A stretch of DNA of 34,500 bases, taken from the NCBI GenBank assembly GCA_018823795.1, contig JAHJGZ010000032.1, positions 1-34,500 on the forward strand, written 5' to 3'. The position numbers were made by a program, and so were the translations under genes. Below the pieces are notes generated by a model that made no database searches, was not told where the DNA came from, and saw only the letters and a list, made by a program, of their open reading frames with translations. The DNA comes from Candidatus Omnitrophota bacterium. Lineage in GTDB: Bacteria; Omnitrophota; Omnitrophia; JAHJGZ01. Below are positions 26,784-34,500 of the stretch, one piece after another (within the stretch, counting starts at the first letter, position 1; each line of letters starts with the position of its first letter).

Positions 26784-28088
26784 ATGGCGAAAATCAACGT
26801 GAAACCGGACATTCAGGATGTGAAGATGTCCGATATCAAACCTGCGCCGTATAACCCGCGGGAAATTTCGGACGCGGCTCTCACTGGGCTCAGGGAGTCG
26901 CTTGAGCGGTTCGGCATGGTGGACCTGCTTGTGGTGAACAAACGCAGCATGCGGATCATCTCCGGGCATCAGCGGTATAAGATTCTGCAGGCGGAAGGGG
27001 TCGAGATCGTGACCGCCATCATGGTGGACGTTGATGAGATTTCCGAAATGGCAATGAACGTTACGCTCAATTCGCAGGAGATCGTCGGCACCTGGACGGC
27101 GGCATTGATTCCACTGCTCGAAAAATTACGGCAAGAGAGGGTTGATGATTACCTTGCTTTGCGCATGAAAGAACTTCGCGATGATGTTTCGCAGTTTGAG
27201 GCCGAGAATACGGGTTCGGGCAAAACCATGCCTGATGATGTTCCGGAACCGCCGAAGGAGCCGGTTACACAGCGGGGCGACTTGTGGATTCTCGGCGAGC
27301 ACAGGCTCTTATGCGGTGACAGCACGAATGAGGAAGATGTTGTCCGTCTCATGGACGGTGAGAAGGCAAGCCTCTTCGCCACGGACCCGCCCTATTGCGT
27401 GGATTACACCGGAGCCGACCGTCCGAACGGCGGGCATGACTGGTCTGATGTGTACCATGAAATCGACATTCCTGACGCGCGGGAGTTCATGAAGAATTTT
27501 TACTCGGTCGGGCTCAAGTTTATAAAACCGCATACGGCGTTATATCTTTGGCACGCTTCGCGGCGGAGAAGCGATATCGAGCATGTGTGCAAGGAATTTA
27601 ATATTCTCATTCACCAGCAAATCATCTGGGTTAAGCCGTGCGTCATACTCACCTATTCGTTTTACTCATGGCGGCATGAGCCGTGCCTGCTTATGTGGGT
27701 TAAGGGGATGAAGCCGCCGTATAAACCGAAAGATAAATCGATTGGCACCGTGTGGAGAGCCGATTTCATAAAGTCCGGGGATCCGACATCACCGGACTAT
27801 TACACCGATGTCTGGGATCTTGACTGGGAAGGGAAGAAACGCAACCTGGGCATCTGGCATCCGACCGTGAAGCCGACTGAAGTGTTTGCGATTCCCATGC
27901 GCGTGCACACGAGCGTGGGAGATATTTGCTATGAGCCGTTCGCAGGTTCTGGTTCTCAGATTATCGCGGCAGAGCGCCTCAGGCGCAGGTGCTTCGCGAT
28001 GGAGATAGAGGGAATATTTTGTGACGTCGCGGTCAAACGATGGGAAGAATTTAGCGGTAAACAAGCAATCAGGGAGGTGCGGTCATGA
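26784..28088 (+). CDS. ParB/Srx-like domain fused to an N4/N6 DNA methyltransferase
   Basis: A 434-residue phage protein. Residues about 12-100 form a ParB-like nuclease/CTPase fold (IKPAPYNPREIS, IISGHQRYKIL). The rest is a beta-class DNA methylase: DPPY catalytic motif at 201-204, a target-recognition middle, and the SAM-binding FAGSGS at 386-391 with the EIEG segment after it. Such fusions methylate adenine-N6 or cytosine-N4 in phage DNA and often sit just before terminase genes. AGGAGGG precedes the ATG; its stop overlaps the next gene start. Methylation could protect phage DNA or mark packaging sites; specificity unknown. Confidence 0.88.
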   Translation: MAKINVKPDIQDVKMSDIKPAPYNPREISDAALTGLRESLERFGMVDLLVVNKRSMRIISGHQRYKILQAEGVEIVTAIMVDVDEISEMAMNVTLNSQEIVGTWTAALIPLLEKLRQERVDDYLALRMKELRDDVSQFEAENTGSGKTMPDDVPEPPKEPVTQRGDLWILGEHRLLCGDSTNEEDVVRLMDGEKASLFATDPPYCVDYTGADRPNGGHDWSDVYHEIDIPDAREFMKNFYSVGLKFIKPHTALYLWHASRRRSDIEHVCKEFNILIHQQIIWVKPCVILTYSFYSWRHEPCLLMWVKGMKPPYKPKDKSIGTVWRADFIKSGDPTSPDYYTDVWDLDWEGKKRNLGIWHPTVKPTEVFAIPMRVHTSVGDICYEPFAGSGSQIIAAERLRRRCFAMEIEGIFCDVAVKRWEEFSGKQAIREVRS

Positions 28089-28753
28089 CAGATACGAAAC
28101 AAAACTTAGCGGAGTTCGCGCGAAAAAAAAGATACCTTCACCTTGTCGAGAAATTGCACGGCGGCAAGCCGCTTACCAAGCAGGAAATAGCGGAGCTTGA
28201 GCAGTTCGAAGCGGAGCCGCTCGGCGATACGGTTGTGAAAACGATGGAAGAAGTGGCGCGGGTGATGGAAGTCACCTACCGTACGGTTCAGCGGTGGAAA
28301 AAAGAAGGGATGCCGGTAACCGAGCAGGGGCTTTATGATTTGAGAACCATCTACGCGTGGCGCGACAGGAGAAACAGTACCGGAGACGAGAAAGAGGGAA
28401 AAGCGTATTGGGATGAAAAAGTGCAAAAATACAGGGCGACGCTTCTCGAGATCGAGCTTAAGAAAACGCAGGGTGAACTCCTGCCGCGAAAAGAGGTCGA
28501 GAAAGGGCGCATCGCGAGAATCCTCGCGGTAAAGAGAGCGTTTTTAGCGCTTCCAACAAGGCTCGCGCCGGTGCTCGCGATGAAAGAGCCGCGTGAAATT
28601 GAGGCGATCATATATGAAGAAATTTGCGAAATCATAGACGACTTCGCGGGGGTTCGGCATGACGGCAAAGAAAAAAAGACGAAATATATGGACGCGGAAG
28701 GAGAGGGAAGCGTGGAAGCGGCCGGAGAAAATCGAGGTAAGCCGCTGGGCTGA
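28085..28753 (+). CDS. terS: Terminase small subunit (Nu1-like)
   Basis: A 222-residue DNA packaging protein. A helix-turn-helix with MEEVARVMEVTYRTVQRWKKEGMP lies at residues 54-77, used to recognise phage DNA. A coiled-coil-like middle (EKVQKYRATLLEIELKKTQGELL) and a C-terminal helical part ending EEICEIIDDF resemble Nu1-type subunits, which typically have LAPVLA text as here. GGAGGTGCGGTC precedes the ATG, which overlaps the previous stop. The 3' end overlaps the large subunit gene by 95 bases in another frame, an unusually long overlap. Confidence 0.82.
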   Translation: MTDTKQNLAEFARKKRYLHLVEKLHGGKPLTKQEIAELEQFEAEPLGDTVVKTMEEVARVMEVTYRTVQRWKKEGMPVTEQGLYDLRTIYAWRDRRNSTGDEKEGKAYWDEKVQKYRATLLEIELKKTQGELLPRKEVEKGRIARILAVKRAFLALPTRLAPVLAMKEPREIEAIIYEEICEIIDDFAGVRHDGKEKKTKYMDAEGEGSVEAAGENRGKPLG

Positions 28754-30536
28754 CCGTTACCGGTACTTGAATCCCGTTACCTCGGCCGAGCCGGGGAGGT
28801 GGAAGACTGCGCGCACGCCGTATCTCAAAGGGGTAATGGACGCGTTTACGGATCCTTTTGTCGAGGAGATAACAGTCATGGCTGCCTCGCATGTCGGCAA
28901 GACCGAGGCGATGTTCAATATGCTCGGCTATATTATCGACCAGGACCCGGGTCCCGCGCTCGTGGTTCTTCCGCGCGAGAACGACGCGCGCAGCATTTCG
29001 TATAACCGCGTCATTCCCATGCTGAGAGGCTCCCGTGCCCTGCGCCAGCACATACCGCTCTGTTTAGACGATATTACGAAACTCGAATACCGGCTTGACC
29101 GGATGATTCTTTATTTTGCCGGCTCGAACAGCCCGGCTGATCTGGCGTCGCGTCCGATACGGTATTTATTCCTGGATGAGATAGATAAGTATCCGAAGTT
29201 TTCCGGGAGAGAAGCGGATCCGATAAAACTTGCGAGTGAACGGCAGAAGACCTTTTGGAACAGGAAAACGGTTAAGGTTTCAACGCCGACCACGCGTGAC
29301 GGATATATTTTTCGTGAATATGAGAAATCAGACCGGCGGCAGTTTTATGTGCCGTGCCCGCGTTGCGGCGCGTACCAGGTGTTGTCGTTTACACAGGTGA
29401 AGTGGCCGCTGAAGGAACGTTCCATTGAGCGCATTAGGAACGAACGGCTGGCATGGTATGAATGTATCAATTGCAAGGGACAGATCAAAGATTACGATAA
29501 GCCGAAGATGCTCACCAGGGGAAAGTGGGTGGCAAAGGACGGGGAAATAAATGCGGAGGGTATTGTGCGCAAATCAGCAGTGAGGTGCAAGCACCGCGGC
29601 TTTTGGATTAATTCTCTTTATTCCCCCTGGCTTAGTTGGAGCGATATCGCGGCTGAGTTTTTGAAGTCGAAAGATTTTATCGAGCTTCTGATGAATTTCG
29701 TTAATTCGTGGCTTGCCGAAGTGTGGGAGGAGAAGATTGAAGACACCACGGCAGATAAAATCATCGCGCTTTCACGCGACTATGAAGAAGGAATAGTTCC
29801 GGATGAAGTTATCGCGCTTACGGCCGGCGTCGATGTGCAGAAAGACCATTTTTATTACGTGATTCGCGGTTGGGGATATTATGAGATGTCCTGGCTCATC
29901 AGGGCGGGGCGAGTGGAATACTGGGAGGATATCGTGGAGGCGCTCTTTAAAACCGAGTACAGAAAACTCGTTAGCGGTGGCACGCTTGCGGTATATATGA
30001 CCTGCGTCGATTCGGGCTTCCGGACTGATGAGGTATATCGTTTTTGCCGCGAGTGGCGTGACAGGGCAAAAGCGGTTAAAGGGCAGGACGATATTTCAGG
30101 CGGCAGGTTTTACCGGGCATCGAAAATCGACGTTAATTCACGGACGGGAAGCATCATTAAGAACGGGCTCGTCCTGTGGAACGTCAACGTCACGCAGTAT
30201 AAAGACAAAATTCAGCGGCTCGTTAACAGCCAGGACCCGGTCAAGTGGCACATCTTCAGGAATCCGTCGGAAGAGTATGTGGCACAGTTTACGTCAGAGC
30301 ATAAAGTTCTCGTGAGGAATAGAAATACCGGCAAGGCGCGGGAAGTGTGGCAGACCAAGGGATCGTCGCGGCCAAACCATTATCTCGATGCAGAGGTGTA
30401 CGCAGTTGCAGCGGCTGATATTATCCGTGCGCTTAATATGAGAAAAGACGGAACGGTTCGCGTTCACCGCGAGGCGAAACGCCCCGCGCACAGCAGGGAA
30501 GAGTGGATCCGTAAACGGGAAGGAGCATGGCTCTGA
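28659..30536 (+). CDS. terL: Terminase large subunit, GpA family
   Basis: A 625-residue ATP-driven packaging motor and nuclease. The ATPase has a Walker A-like AASHVGKTE at 75-83 and Walker B FLDEID at 171-176, followed by the KVSTPTT coupling motif. A zinc-binding insert uses C233, C236, C269 and C272. The nuclease domain begins with AGVDVQKD (D392) and later contains CVDSGF and the final SSRPNHYLDAE. Length is normal for lambda gpA-like proteins, which cut at defined cos sites or by headful. It starts 95 bases inside the small subunit gene. Confidence 0.92.
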   Translation: MTAKKKRRNIWTRKEREAWKRPEKIEVSRWADRYRYLNPVTSAEPGRWKTARTPYLKGVMDAFTDPFVEEITVMAASHVGKTEAMFNMLGYIIDQDPGPALVVLPRENDARSISYNRVIPMLRGSRALRQHIPLCLDDITKLEYRLDRMILYFAGSNSPADLASRPIRYLFLDEIDKYPKFSGREADPIKLASERQKTFWNRKTVKVSTPTTRDGYIFREYEKSDRRQFYVPCPRCGAYQVLSFTQVKWPLKERSIERIRNERLAWYECINCKGQIKDYDKPKMLTRGKWVAKDGEINAEGIVRKSAVRCKHRGFWINSLYSPWLSWSDIAAEFLKSKDFIELLMNFVNSWLAEVWEEKIEDTTADKIIALSRDYEEGIVPDEVIALTAGVDVQKDHFYYVIRGWGYYEMSWLIRAGRVEYWEDIVEALFKTEYRKLVSGGTLAVYMTCVDSGFRTDEVYRFCREWRDRAKAVKGQDDISGGRFYRASKIDVNSRTGSIIKNGLVLWNVNVTQYKDKIQRLVNSQDPVKWHIFRNPSEEYVAQFTSEHKVLVRNRNTGKAREVWQTKGSSRPNHYLDAEVYAVAAADIIRALNMRKDGTVRVHREAKRPAHSREEWIRKREGAWL

Positions 30537-30760
30537 TGGGTGAGAAGTGGCTTAAACTGCATAAGGACTGGCTTCCGGCAAACAGCTCCGCGTCCGATAA
30601 CGCGCCGGTCGATGATGATACCTATGGCGTTCCGTTTATTCCGATCAGATGCCCGCGATGCAACAGCAAAGACGTCCGCTGCTACGTAACCCGCCCGCCG
30701 GTGAGGTATCATGTGTGCAGAGAATGTGGGATGAAGTTTAAGAGTGTGGAGGCTGTGTAA
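30527..30760 (+). CDS. Small zinc-ribbon protein of the phage late operon
   Basis: A 77-residue product with a CPRC ... CREC pair (C-x2-C and C-x2-C, 18 residues apart) forming a zinc ribbon, like those of phage Ogr/Delta-type activators or small DNA-binding proteins. GGAAGGAGC precedes the ATG, which overlaps the terminase stop by ten bases, so it is co-translated. It is the last phage gene before the inserted minus-strand array. The binding partner is unknown. Confidence 0.65.
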   Translation: MALMGEKWLKLHKDWLPANSSASDNAPVDDDTYGVPFIPIRCPRCNSKDVRCYVTRPPVRYHVCRECGMKFKSVEAV

Positions 30761-30776
30761 AGTATAATGCTCTGAT

Positions 30777-30801
30777 CAACGGAGGCGTCAGACTCCCGTT
30801 G
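30777..30801. other. Short palindrome at the left end of the inserted array
   Basis: CAACGGAG (30,777-30,784) pairs with CTCCCGTTG (30,793-30,801), eight pairs and one unpaired base. It covers the stop codon of the gene at 30,788. It may be a truncated attC or a simple terminator hairpin; it marks the phage-to-array boundary. Confidence 0.4.
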
Positions 30802-31357
30802 AATTAGCTTGTTCGGTATTTGTTAAATACTGTCTTCTTAAGATTAAATAAAACTCAAAGAAGTCATGTTTGGGCAATCTTAAAGCCTGTTTTCTATTCT
30901 CTTCAGAAATCCTGTCAATCCATCCTGACTTCCCCTTTTCTGTTAAAAGATGTGGATTCCTCAATCCATAGTAAATGTTAAATGCTGAGCGGATTGGATC
31001 AGGTTGACTACCAAGGATTTCCAAGCCCATAGACGTAAACAGCATGAAAAATTCTGTTAGATACGGTTTAAACTCTATCGTACCATATGCATCATTGTCA
31101 GCATGTTTAAAGAAGTTGTAAGCCTGCTTAAAAAAAATGTTTACCTCACGACGATATTCATCTTTGATAACCAAGCTATCATAGATTAAATCTCGCCCGC
31201 CTTGTTTTTGATTGATGTCGTGCACTATCTGATGAGCAGAACACGCAAGAGTATGAATTGAGACTGGATCTCCATTGGAAAACCATAGTGATATGGCTGT
31301 GTTAAGTTGACGACAAGCGGCATCCAGTTTTTCAATTATTACTGTTTCCATATTCAC
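30788..31357 (-). CDS. Integron-cassette-type hypothetical protein
   Basis: A 189-residue protein that I recognise as belonging to a widespread unnamed family often found in integron cassettes and genomic islands (KLDAACRQLNTAISLWF, HTLACSAHQIVHDI). It also has FFKQAYNFFKHADND, a helical motif with conserved His. No catalytic family is known to me. Its base composition is A+T-rich, unlike the phage genes on its left. Its coding strand is opposite to the late operon. An attC-like site lies just beyond its 5' end, belonging to the neighbouring cassette, so it is the last cassette of the array. Confidence 0.65.
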   Translation of the reverse strand: MNMETVIIEKLDAACRQLNTAISLWFSNGDPVSIHTLACSAHQIVHDINQKQGGRDLIYDSLVIKDEYRREVNIFFKQAYNFFKHADNDAYGTIEFKPYLTEFFMLFTSMGLEILGSQPDPIRSAFNIYYGLRNPHLLTEKGKSGWIDRISEENRKQALRLPKHDFFEFYLILRRQYLTNTEQANSTGV

Positions 31358-31360
31358 TTT

Positions 31361-31415
31361 CCGAACGACAAAGCTAAGGTGCGCCGCAAGGCGTTACCTC
31401 GAGCAATTTGTTATC
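31361..31415 (-). repeat. attC-like recombination site of the gene at 31,411
   Basis: Read on the minus strand: TAAC, 5-base spacer, GCTCGAGGT, central stem around GCCTTGCGGC, ACCTTAGC, a spacer, then GTT. The L boxes pair with one extrahelical base, as expected for a folded attC. The TAA of the preceding gene's stop is part of the TAAC box, typical of cassettes. R boxes are degenerate. Confidence 0.65.
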
Positions 31416-32115
31416 TGTCTTCATATGGTGTATAGCCGCCCCATAAAGAATCGATTGTTATATTTTTTGTACTACCTGTTTTTTTATCTTTGCACTTGAT
31501 TCTATTGAGCCAATCATCCGTTATTTGATTAGGCATTAATTCTTTTAACTTTATTTCCATTGCCTTTGCAATGCATATAGCTTTATCAGCGTGTTTTGAA
31601 CATAGTTCAAAAGGGTTTACAGGTATCTTTGTTTGTGGCCATATTTTTCCTTTTATTATGTCCACCCACGTGTATTCCGTCTTTGCTTCAATATCAGTAA
31701 TTGTTGAGTCTTCGTCTAATGCCCCATCTACATATGTATCTGGCTTGGGATGAACCAGCCAATTCCTAATTTTTATTAACTCTGCAAAACTTTGAAAGGG
31801 ATCTGCTGATTTATCAAATGTTGTCATTCTTTGATTATTTGTGCATATAAGCGGTGCGATAATCCATTTATCATATAAGCTGAGCCGCTCTATACTGTCA
31901 CTGCCTGATTTTGGAATATAGAAATCAGCTAAAACTAGATTTATAAGAGACTCACAGGTGAAGACAGCAGATAAAATAGCATGCCTAGCGTGAATACTTT
32001 TTAATTTTGATTTTTGTTCTTCTTCTCGTTTTGCCCAAAGGGCAAACTTTTCGGCATCGTTTGAATGCAGATAATAGAAATTCAATTCGATATTATGTGT
32101 TGCTTTTTTATTCAT
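31411..32115 (-). CDS. Cassette protein with HEPN-like R-x4-H motif
   Basis: A 234-residue, mostly helical protein of no named family. IKIRNWLVHPK contains an R-x4-H motif (R117, H122), the signature of HEPN ribonucleases and related helical toxins and defence proteins, but the rest of the fold is not proven. The ribosome binding site is poor, common in cassettes that rely on an outside promoter. The stop codon is inside the attC-like site at 31,361-31,415. The motif is seen; an RNase role is inferred. Confidence 0.6.
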   Translation of the reverse strand: MNKKATHNIELNFYYLHSNDAEKFALWAKREEEQKSKLKSIHARHAILSAVFTCESLINLVLADFYIPKSGSDSIERLSLYDKWIIAPLICTNNQRMTTFDKSADPFQSFAELIKIRNWLVHPKPDTYVDGALDEDSTITDIEAKTEYTWVDIIKGKIWPQTKIPVNPFELCSKHADKAICIAKAMEIKLKELMPNQITDDWLNRIKCKDKKTGSTKNITIDSLWGGYTPYEDR

Positions 32116-32122
32116 TTTTCAC

Positions 32123-32170
32123 AGATAACGTGAAGTTGAGGGGCACGCCCCCTCGAACGCAATGTTAGTG
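32123..32170 (-). repeat. attC-like recombination site of the gene at 32,165
   Basis: Read on the minus strand: CACTAAC (32,170-32,164), 5-base spacer, GTTCGAGGGG, loop GCGTG, CCCCTCAAC, 5-base spacer, GTTATC. L'' and L' pair perfectly except one extrahelical base, and both spacers are five bases: the standard attC layout with a very short variable loop. The stop of the upstream gene lies in the TAAC box. Confidence 0.72.
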
Positions 32171-33172
32171 GAGCCGTTCATTGCGCGCAAGTTTCTTTCT
32201 CAGGTCATCAGCCTTGCGCTTAACACCAATCTTCGGATTGATCAGCAACGCCGCATCGAAAGCGACAATAGCCGCCTCGTTGTTACGCAAGTGCTCATAG
32301 GCCAGGCCTTGTATCTTGAGCGCAACGGCTTTCCATCCTTGATCCTTTTCTGCGCCGAGCGAAAGTGCCCTGGCACTAGCTTTGAGTGCTTCGTTGGCAA
32401 GTTCGTCATTGAGATTGGGAGACTTGACGATATCTTCGGCGGCCAACAGAACTACGTCATACCTATCGCTGTGTAGGCACGCTGTATCGAATTTTTCAGG
32501 ATCAATGAGGTTGCCCTGTATATCGTAGTAGAAAGTGCCGATCCTATTTATGACAACACCAAGTTTTGGGATATCTTCGACAAAGGTGTATCTGTCGGCC
32601 CATCCAGTGGTTGGGCTTACGGAAAATAGCTCAACGTTCCTTTCCACATCAAATGCTGTGAATCGGTTTCCGTCTTCTCCTGTAGGCGCGTTAGCGGTTT
32701 GGCAGACGGCAAAACGGCCACTATCGGATATGGCGCTGTTATATAGATTAGCTTGAAACTTCTTCTCAATGAGTTTGCGCCCAGCAGACGAAAAGACGTA
32801 GAACGTTCCGGACAGCTCGTTCCCGAAGTGCCAGTCTTCGATGGAAAAATTGCCGTTGTCGGCGACGCTGCCTGAATTAGGGCGCTCCACTTTGCCCTGT
32901 AACGCAACTGTATTTTGGGTTGCGTTGTATAAGACATATCGACCATGCCCGCTGTTTCGATTGCCACCTCTATGATTTTGCTCATCGCTATCGCTCCAGC
33001 AAATAACCCACTCGCCCGAGGACGACCTCCTAAATTGTCCAAAGAAACCCAATGACGGAATTTTAATGAAGTTATCGAGGAAGGATACGTCCTTTCTCGA
33101 CGTATCCTGAAAACTCGGTTGTGCCGAGTCCATTTCTTTCTTGCTACCAAAGAGAAAATCGAGGAGCCCCAT
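32165..33172 (-). CDS. Cassette protein: beta-propeller-like part with C-terminal TPR
   Basis: A 335-residue protein. I start it at the ATG at 33,172 (MGLLDFLFGSKKEMD) because AGGGGA lies six bases before it; the longer frame to 33,217 would begin inside the attC-like site. Repeated short strands with aromatic and Asp/Gly turns (GRYVLYNATQNTVALQG, GRFAVCQTANAPTG) resemble a propeller of WD40/YncE type. The last 70 residues (GWKAVALKIQGLAYEHL, AIVAFDAALLINP) look like tetratricopeptide repeats, a protein-binding module. It is richer in G+C than its cassette neighbours, which suggests separate origins. Function unknown. Confidence 0.62.
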   Translation of the reverse strand: MGLLDFLFGSKKEMDSAQPSFQDTSRKDVSFLDNFIKIPSLGFFGQFRRSSSGEWVICWSDSDEQNHRGGNRNSGHGRYVLYNATQNTVALQGKVERPNSGSVADNGNFSIEDWHFGNELSGTFYVFSSAGRKLIEKKFQANLYNSAISDSGRFAVCQTANAPTGEDGNRFTAFDVERNVELFSVSPTTGWADRYTFVEDIPKLGVVINRIGTFYYDIQGNLIDPEKFDTACLHSDRYDVVLLAAEDIVKSPNLNDELANEALKASARALSLGAEKDQGWKAVALKIQGLAYEHLRNNEAAIVAFDAALLINPKIGVKRKADDLRKKLARNERLH

Positions 33173-33179
33173 TTGTTCC

Positions 33180-33239
33180 CCTGAAGCCAAAGCTAAGCGG
33201 TGACACTTTTTTGCCATCCGCTTGAGCGGTTTGTTACAA
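33180..33239 (-). repeat. attC-like recombination site of the gene at 33,246
   Basis: Read on the minus strand: TTGTAAC (33,239-33,233), 5-base spacer, GCTCAAGCGG, a 17-base variable loop, CCGCTTAGC, then a degenerate right end (TTTGGCTTC). L boxes pair with one extrahelical base. The left half resembles Vibrio-type attC text (TAACAAA..GCTCAAG). The R' box lacks a clean GTT, so this site may be weakened. Confidence 0.62.
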
Positions 33240-33245
33240 GACTAC

Positions 33246-33536
33246 TTAAATATTGTCAAACACACCTTCAAAATATTTGTTTCTTTCTCTGAAGAGCGCT
33301 TCGAAATCGCGCAGTTTCTCTTGAGAACTTGCACCTGCACAAGGAAAATTCGAAATAACAATCGCTTTATATAACTCTTTCAATTGCGATTTAAACTGTA
33401 TGTCTCTTTCGTCATTCTTTTCGGTTAATTTTACTATTTCTTTTGATAAATTATGTGCCACCACCGTATAAATTGCGATCACAACCGTAGCTAGTGCCGA
33501 AATTACTATAAATATCGTTTGAATATTGCCATTCAT
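33246..33536 (-). CDS. Small membrane-anchored cassette protein
   Basis: A 96-residue product. I start it at the ATG at 33,536, eight bases after GGAGG; an in-frame TTG at 33,551 would overlap that site. The first 30 residues hold one membrane segment (IFIVISALATVVIAIYTVVA), followed by a charged coiled-coil-like helix (KEIVKLTEKNDERDIQFKSQLKELYKAIV) and a polar tail. Not a known family. It may be expressed with the gene upstream (33,601-34,113), from which 64 bases without an attC separate it, so both may form one two-gene cassette. Confidence 0.55.
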   Translation of the reverse strand: MNGNIQTIFIVISALATVVIAIYTVVAHNLSKEIVKLTEKNDERDIQFKSQLKELYKAIVISNFPCAGASSQEKLRDFEALFRERNKYFEGVFDNI

Positions 33537-33600
33537 AATTTTATCCTCCAACTTATTTATTAATTAAATTAATTGGTAGACGGCCTCGTTTTTTTCTTTG

Positions 33601-34113
33601 TTAGTCAATTGGTTTTTCTTTAAAGGGTAGTAAACGCTTTATACTATCTAATACCGATATAACCGTACTTGTCCTTACTTGCCACTCATCAAATTCTGTA
33701 TCCGTAATTGGTGCACCTTTGTCCCATTGAATAAAGCCAATACCTTCCTCAACAGGGCGATTCAACGCATCATCAGAAACATCAACTACCGAATGCGCCA
33801 GTTTATTTCTAAATTCTTGCAATTTTTGTAAGTCTATAAGGCATTGCTTATTTTCTTCCCAATATCTCGGATAATCTTTTTTGACAATGGCGATTAATAT
33901 TTCTTTTTTTTTATTTAGGGATAGTCTTTCCATAACTTTACTAAAAAATAGTTCCCTTTTAGTTTCGTCGTTTGTACAAAAATATTTTGTAAGGATTACG
34001 GCAATGTCTCGTTCTATACATGCCATAGAATTTAAAAAACGTCCGCGAAAATATCTTGCTTTCTCATGGACTTTTTTTGCTGCATGGACTTTTTTTTGAT
34101 ATATGTCATCCAT
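33601..34113 (-). CDS. Cassette protein with HEPN-like R-x4-H motif
   Basis: A 170-residue, helical and Lys-rich protein. LQEFRNKLAHSVVDV carries an R-x4-H motif (R102, H107) as in HEPN-domain ribonucleases of toxin-antitoxin and defence systems; the surrounding long helices fit that fold. No antitoxin of the MNT type is next to it; the partner could be the membrane protein at 33,246. It is the first gene of the array as transcribed. No clear promoter or ribosome binding site was found. HEPN membership is likely but not certain. Confidence 0.6.
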   Translation of the reverse strand: MDDIYQKKVHAAKKVHEKARYFRGRFLNSMACIERDIAVILTKYFCTNDETKRELFFSKVMERLSLNKKKEILIAIVKKDYPRYWEENKQCLIDLQKLQEFRNKLAHSVVDVSDDALNRPVEEGIGFIQWDKGAPITDTEFDEWQVRTSTVISVLDSIKRLLPFKEKPID

Positions 34114-34369
34114 TTATTCTTGCCTAATATATTTATTAACAGCCTGTAATATAATCAAAGAAAATGCCCTATTGTATGCAGTTTATAGGGTTCGTACTAT
34201 ATTATAGTATCGACCCTCTTGAAAAGGTTGAAGAATATTATATCATAGCCGTATAAGATAACCAGCAAAACGGCTGATCACCGTTTGTGCGCCCAATAAG
34301 CATTAAAAACCCGATTCCTTAGCTAAGGGGGAGTCGGGTTTTTTTATTGGGAGTACGTTGGGAGGGCAA
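34114..34369. other. Junction between cassette array and phage late genes
   Basis: A 256-base gap. The left half is A+T-rich and should hold the promoter for the minus-strand array, with TATAAT-like text on both strands near 34,196-34,210, but no convincing -35. A small inverted repeat (AAACGG with CCGTTT, 34,268-34,286) and a terminator follow. I see no attI-like site or integrase remnant. Confidence 0.4.
34307..34346 (+). terminator. Strong intrinsic terminator upstream of the gpW-like gene
   Basis: AAACCCGATTCC (34,307-34,318) pairs with GGAGTCGGGTTT (34,330-34,341), twelve pairs with one G-U, then a run of T. It faces the late-gene direction, so transcription from the terminase genes should stop here unless antitermination acts. 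Confidence 0.8.
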
Positions 34370-34500
34370 ATGGCTGCGCCGACGAAACAGGAAATGCTGG
34401 AGAACGTAGAGGTCGCCATTAACGCGCGTATGACCGGCGGGGCGGTGCAGTCGTACTCGATTGGTGGCAGGAACCTTCAGTATATCAGCATAACCGAGCT
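34370..34500 (+). CDS. gpW-like head-tail joining protein, 5' part
   Basis: The first 43 residues of a phage gene cut by the window end. It starts MAAPTKQEMLENVEVAINAR, then MTGGAVQSYSIGGRNLQYIS. Small head-to-tail joining proteins of the lambda gpW type have the same pattern: a helix, an SYSIGG-like beta turn, then a second helix. In lambda-like phages gpW lies directly after the terminase large subunit, which fits if the cassette array is an insertion. GGGAGGG precedes the ATG. The identification rests on a short, partial sequence and on gene order. Confidence 0.65.
   Translation, partial: MAAPTKQEMLENVEVAINARMTGGAVQSYSIGGRNLQYISITE

Overview
The window looks like a chromosome segment of a Gram-negative, uncultivated-type bacterium carrying an integrated prophage. 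lpxB (lipid A synthesis) shows an outer membrane. The signal-peptide-bearing giant protein, with an N-terminal domain around H76/D79/H81, resembles giant proteins I associate with Omnitrophota (OP3). That assignment is from memory and needs a marker-gene tree. Host DNA (about 1-22,510) is A+T-rich; the phage part (about 22,520-30,760 and from 34,350) is visibly richer in G+C.

Layout. 1-4,160: a divergent palindromic promoter, a PC4-like DNA-binding protein, small unknowns, two SAM-dependent methyltransferase-type genes and an exported nitroreductase. 4,297-7,666: a cNMP-domain protein, two small membrane proteins and an APC permease with UspA domains. 7,689-9,767 (minus): lpxB with a Gfo/Idh dehydrogenase. 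9,970-18,923: a GEMM-I (cyclic-dinucleotide class) riboswitch with a terminator, controlling one 2,865-codon gene. That gene has an N-terminal export signal and all four parts of a pyruvate:ferredoxin-type 2-oxoacid oxidoreductase in the permuted order delta-beta-gamma-alpha, then a C-terminal part with an HExxH motif. 18,983-22,201: the classical rpsB-tsf-pyrH-frr block. 22,297-22,511: tRNA-Lys and tRNA-Glu.

From tRNA-Glu onward there is a prophage. It holds a large serine recombinase whose open frame runs antisense through the tRNA, a phage sigma-like factor with a hairpin over its ribosome binding site, a lambda-O-like replication protein with four phased iterons (plus one outlier) inside its gene, a ParB-methylase fusion, both terminase subunits, a zinc-ribbon protein and, at the right edge, a gpW-like head-tail joining protein. 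The prophage continues beyond the window.

Between the terminase module and the gpW-like gene, on the opposite strand, sits an array (30,788-34,113) of five small genes, three junctions of which have attC-like folded sites. I read it as an integron-cassette cluster without an integrase, inserted into a phage late operon. Two cassette proteins carry an R-x4-H motif of the kind found in HEPN ribonucleases.

Most interesting: the riboswitch-controlled permuted PFOR giant gene, and the integron cassettes inside the phage late operon.
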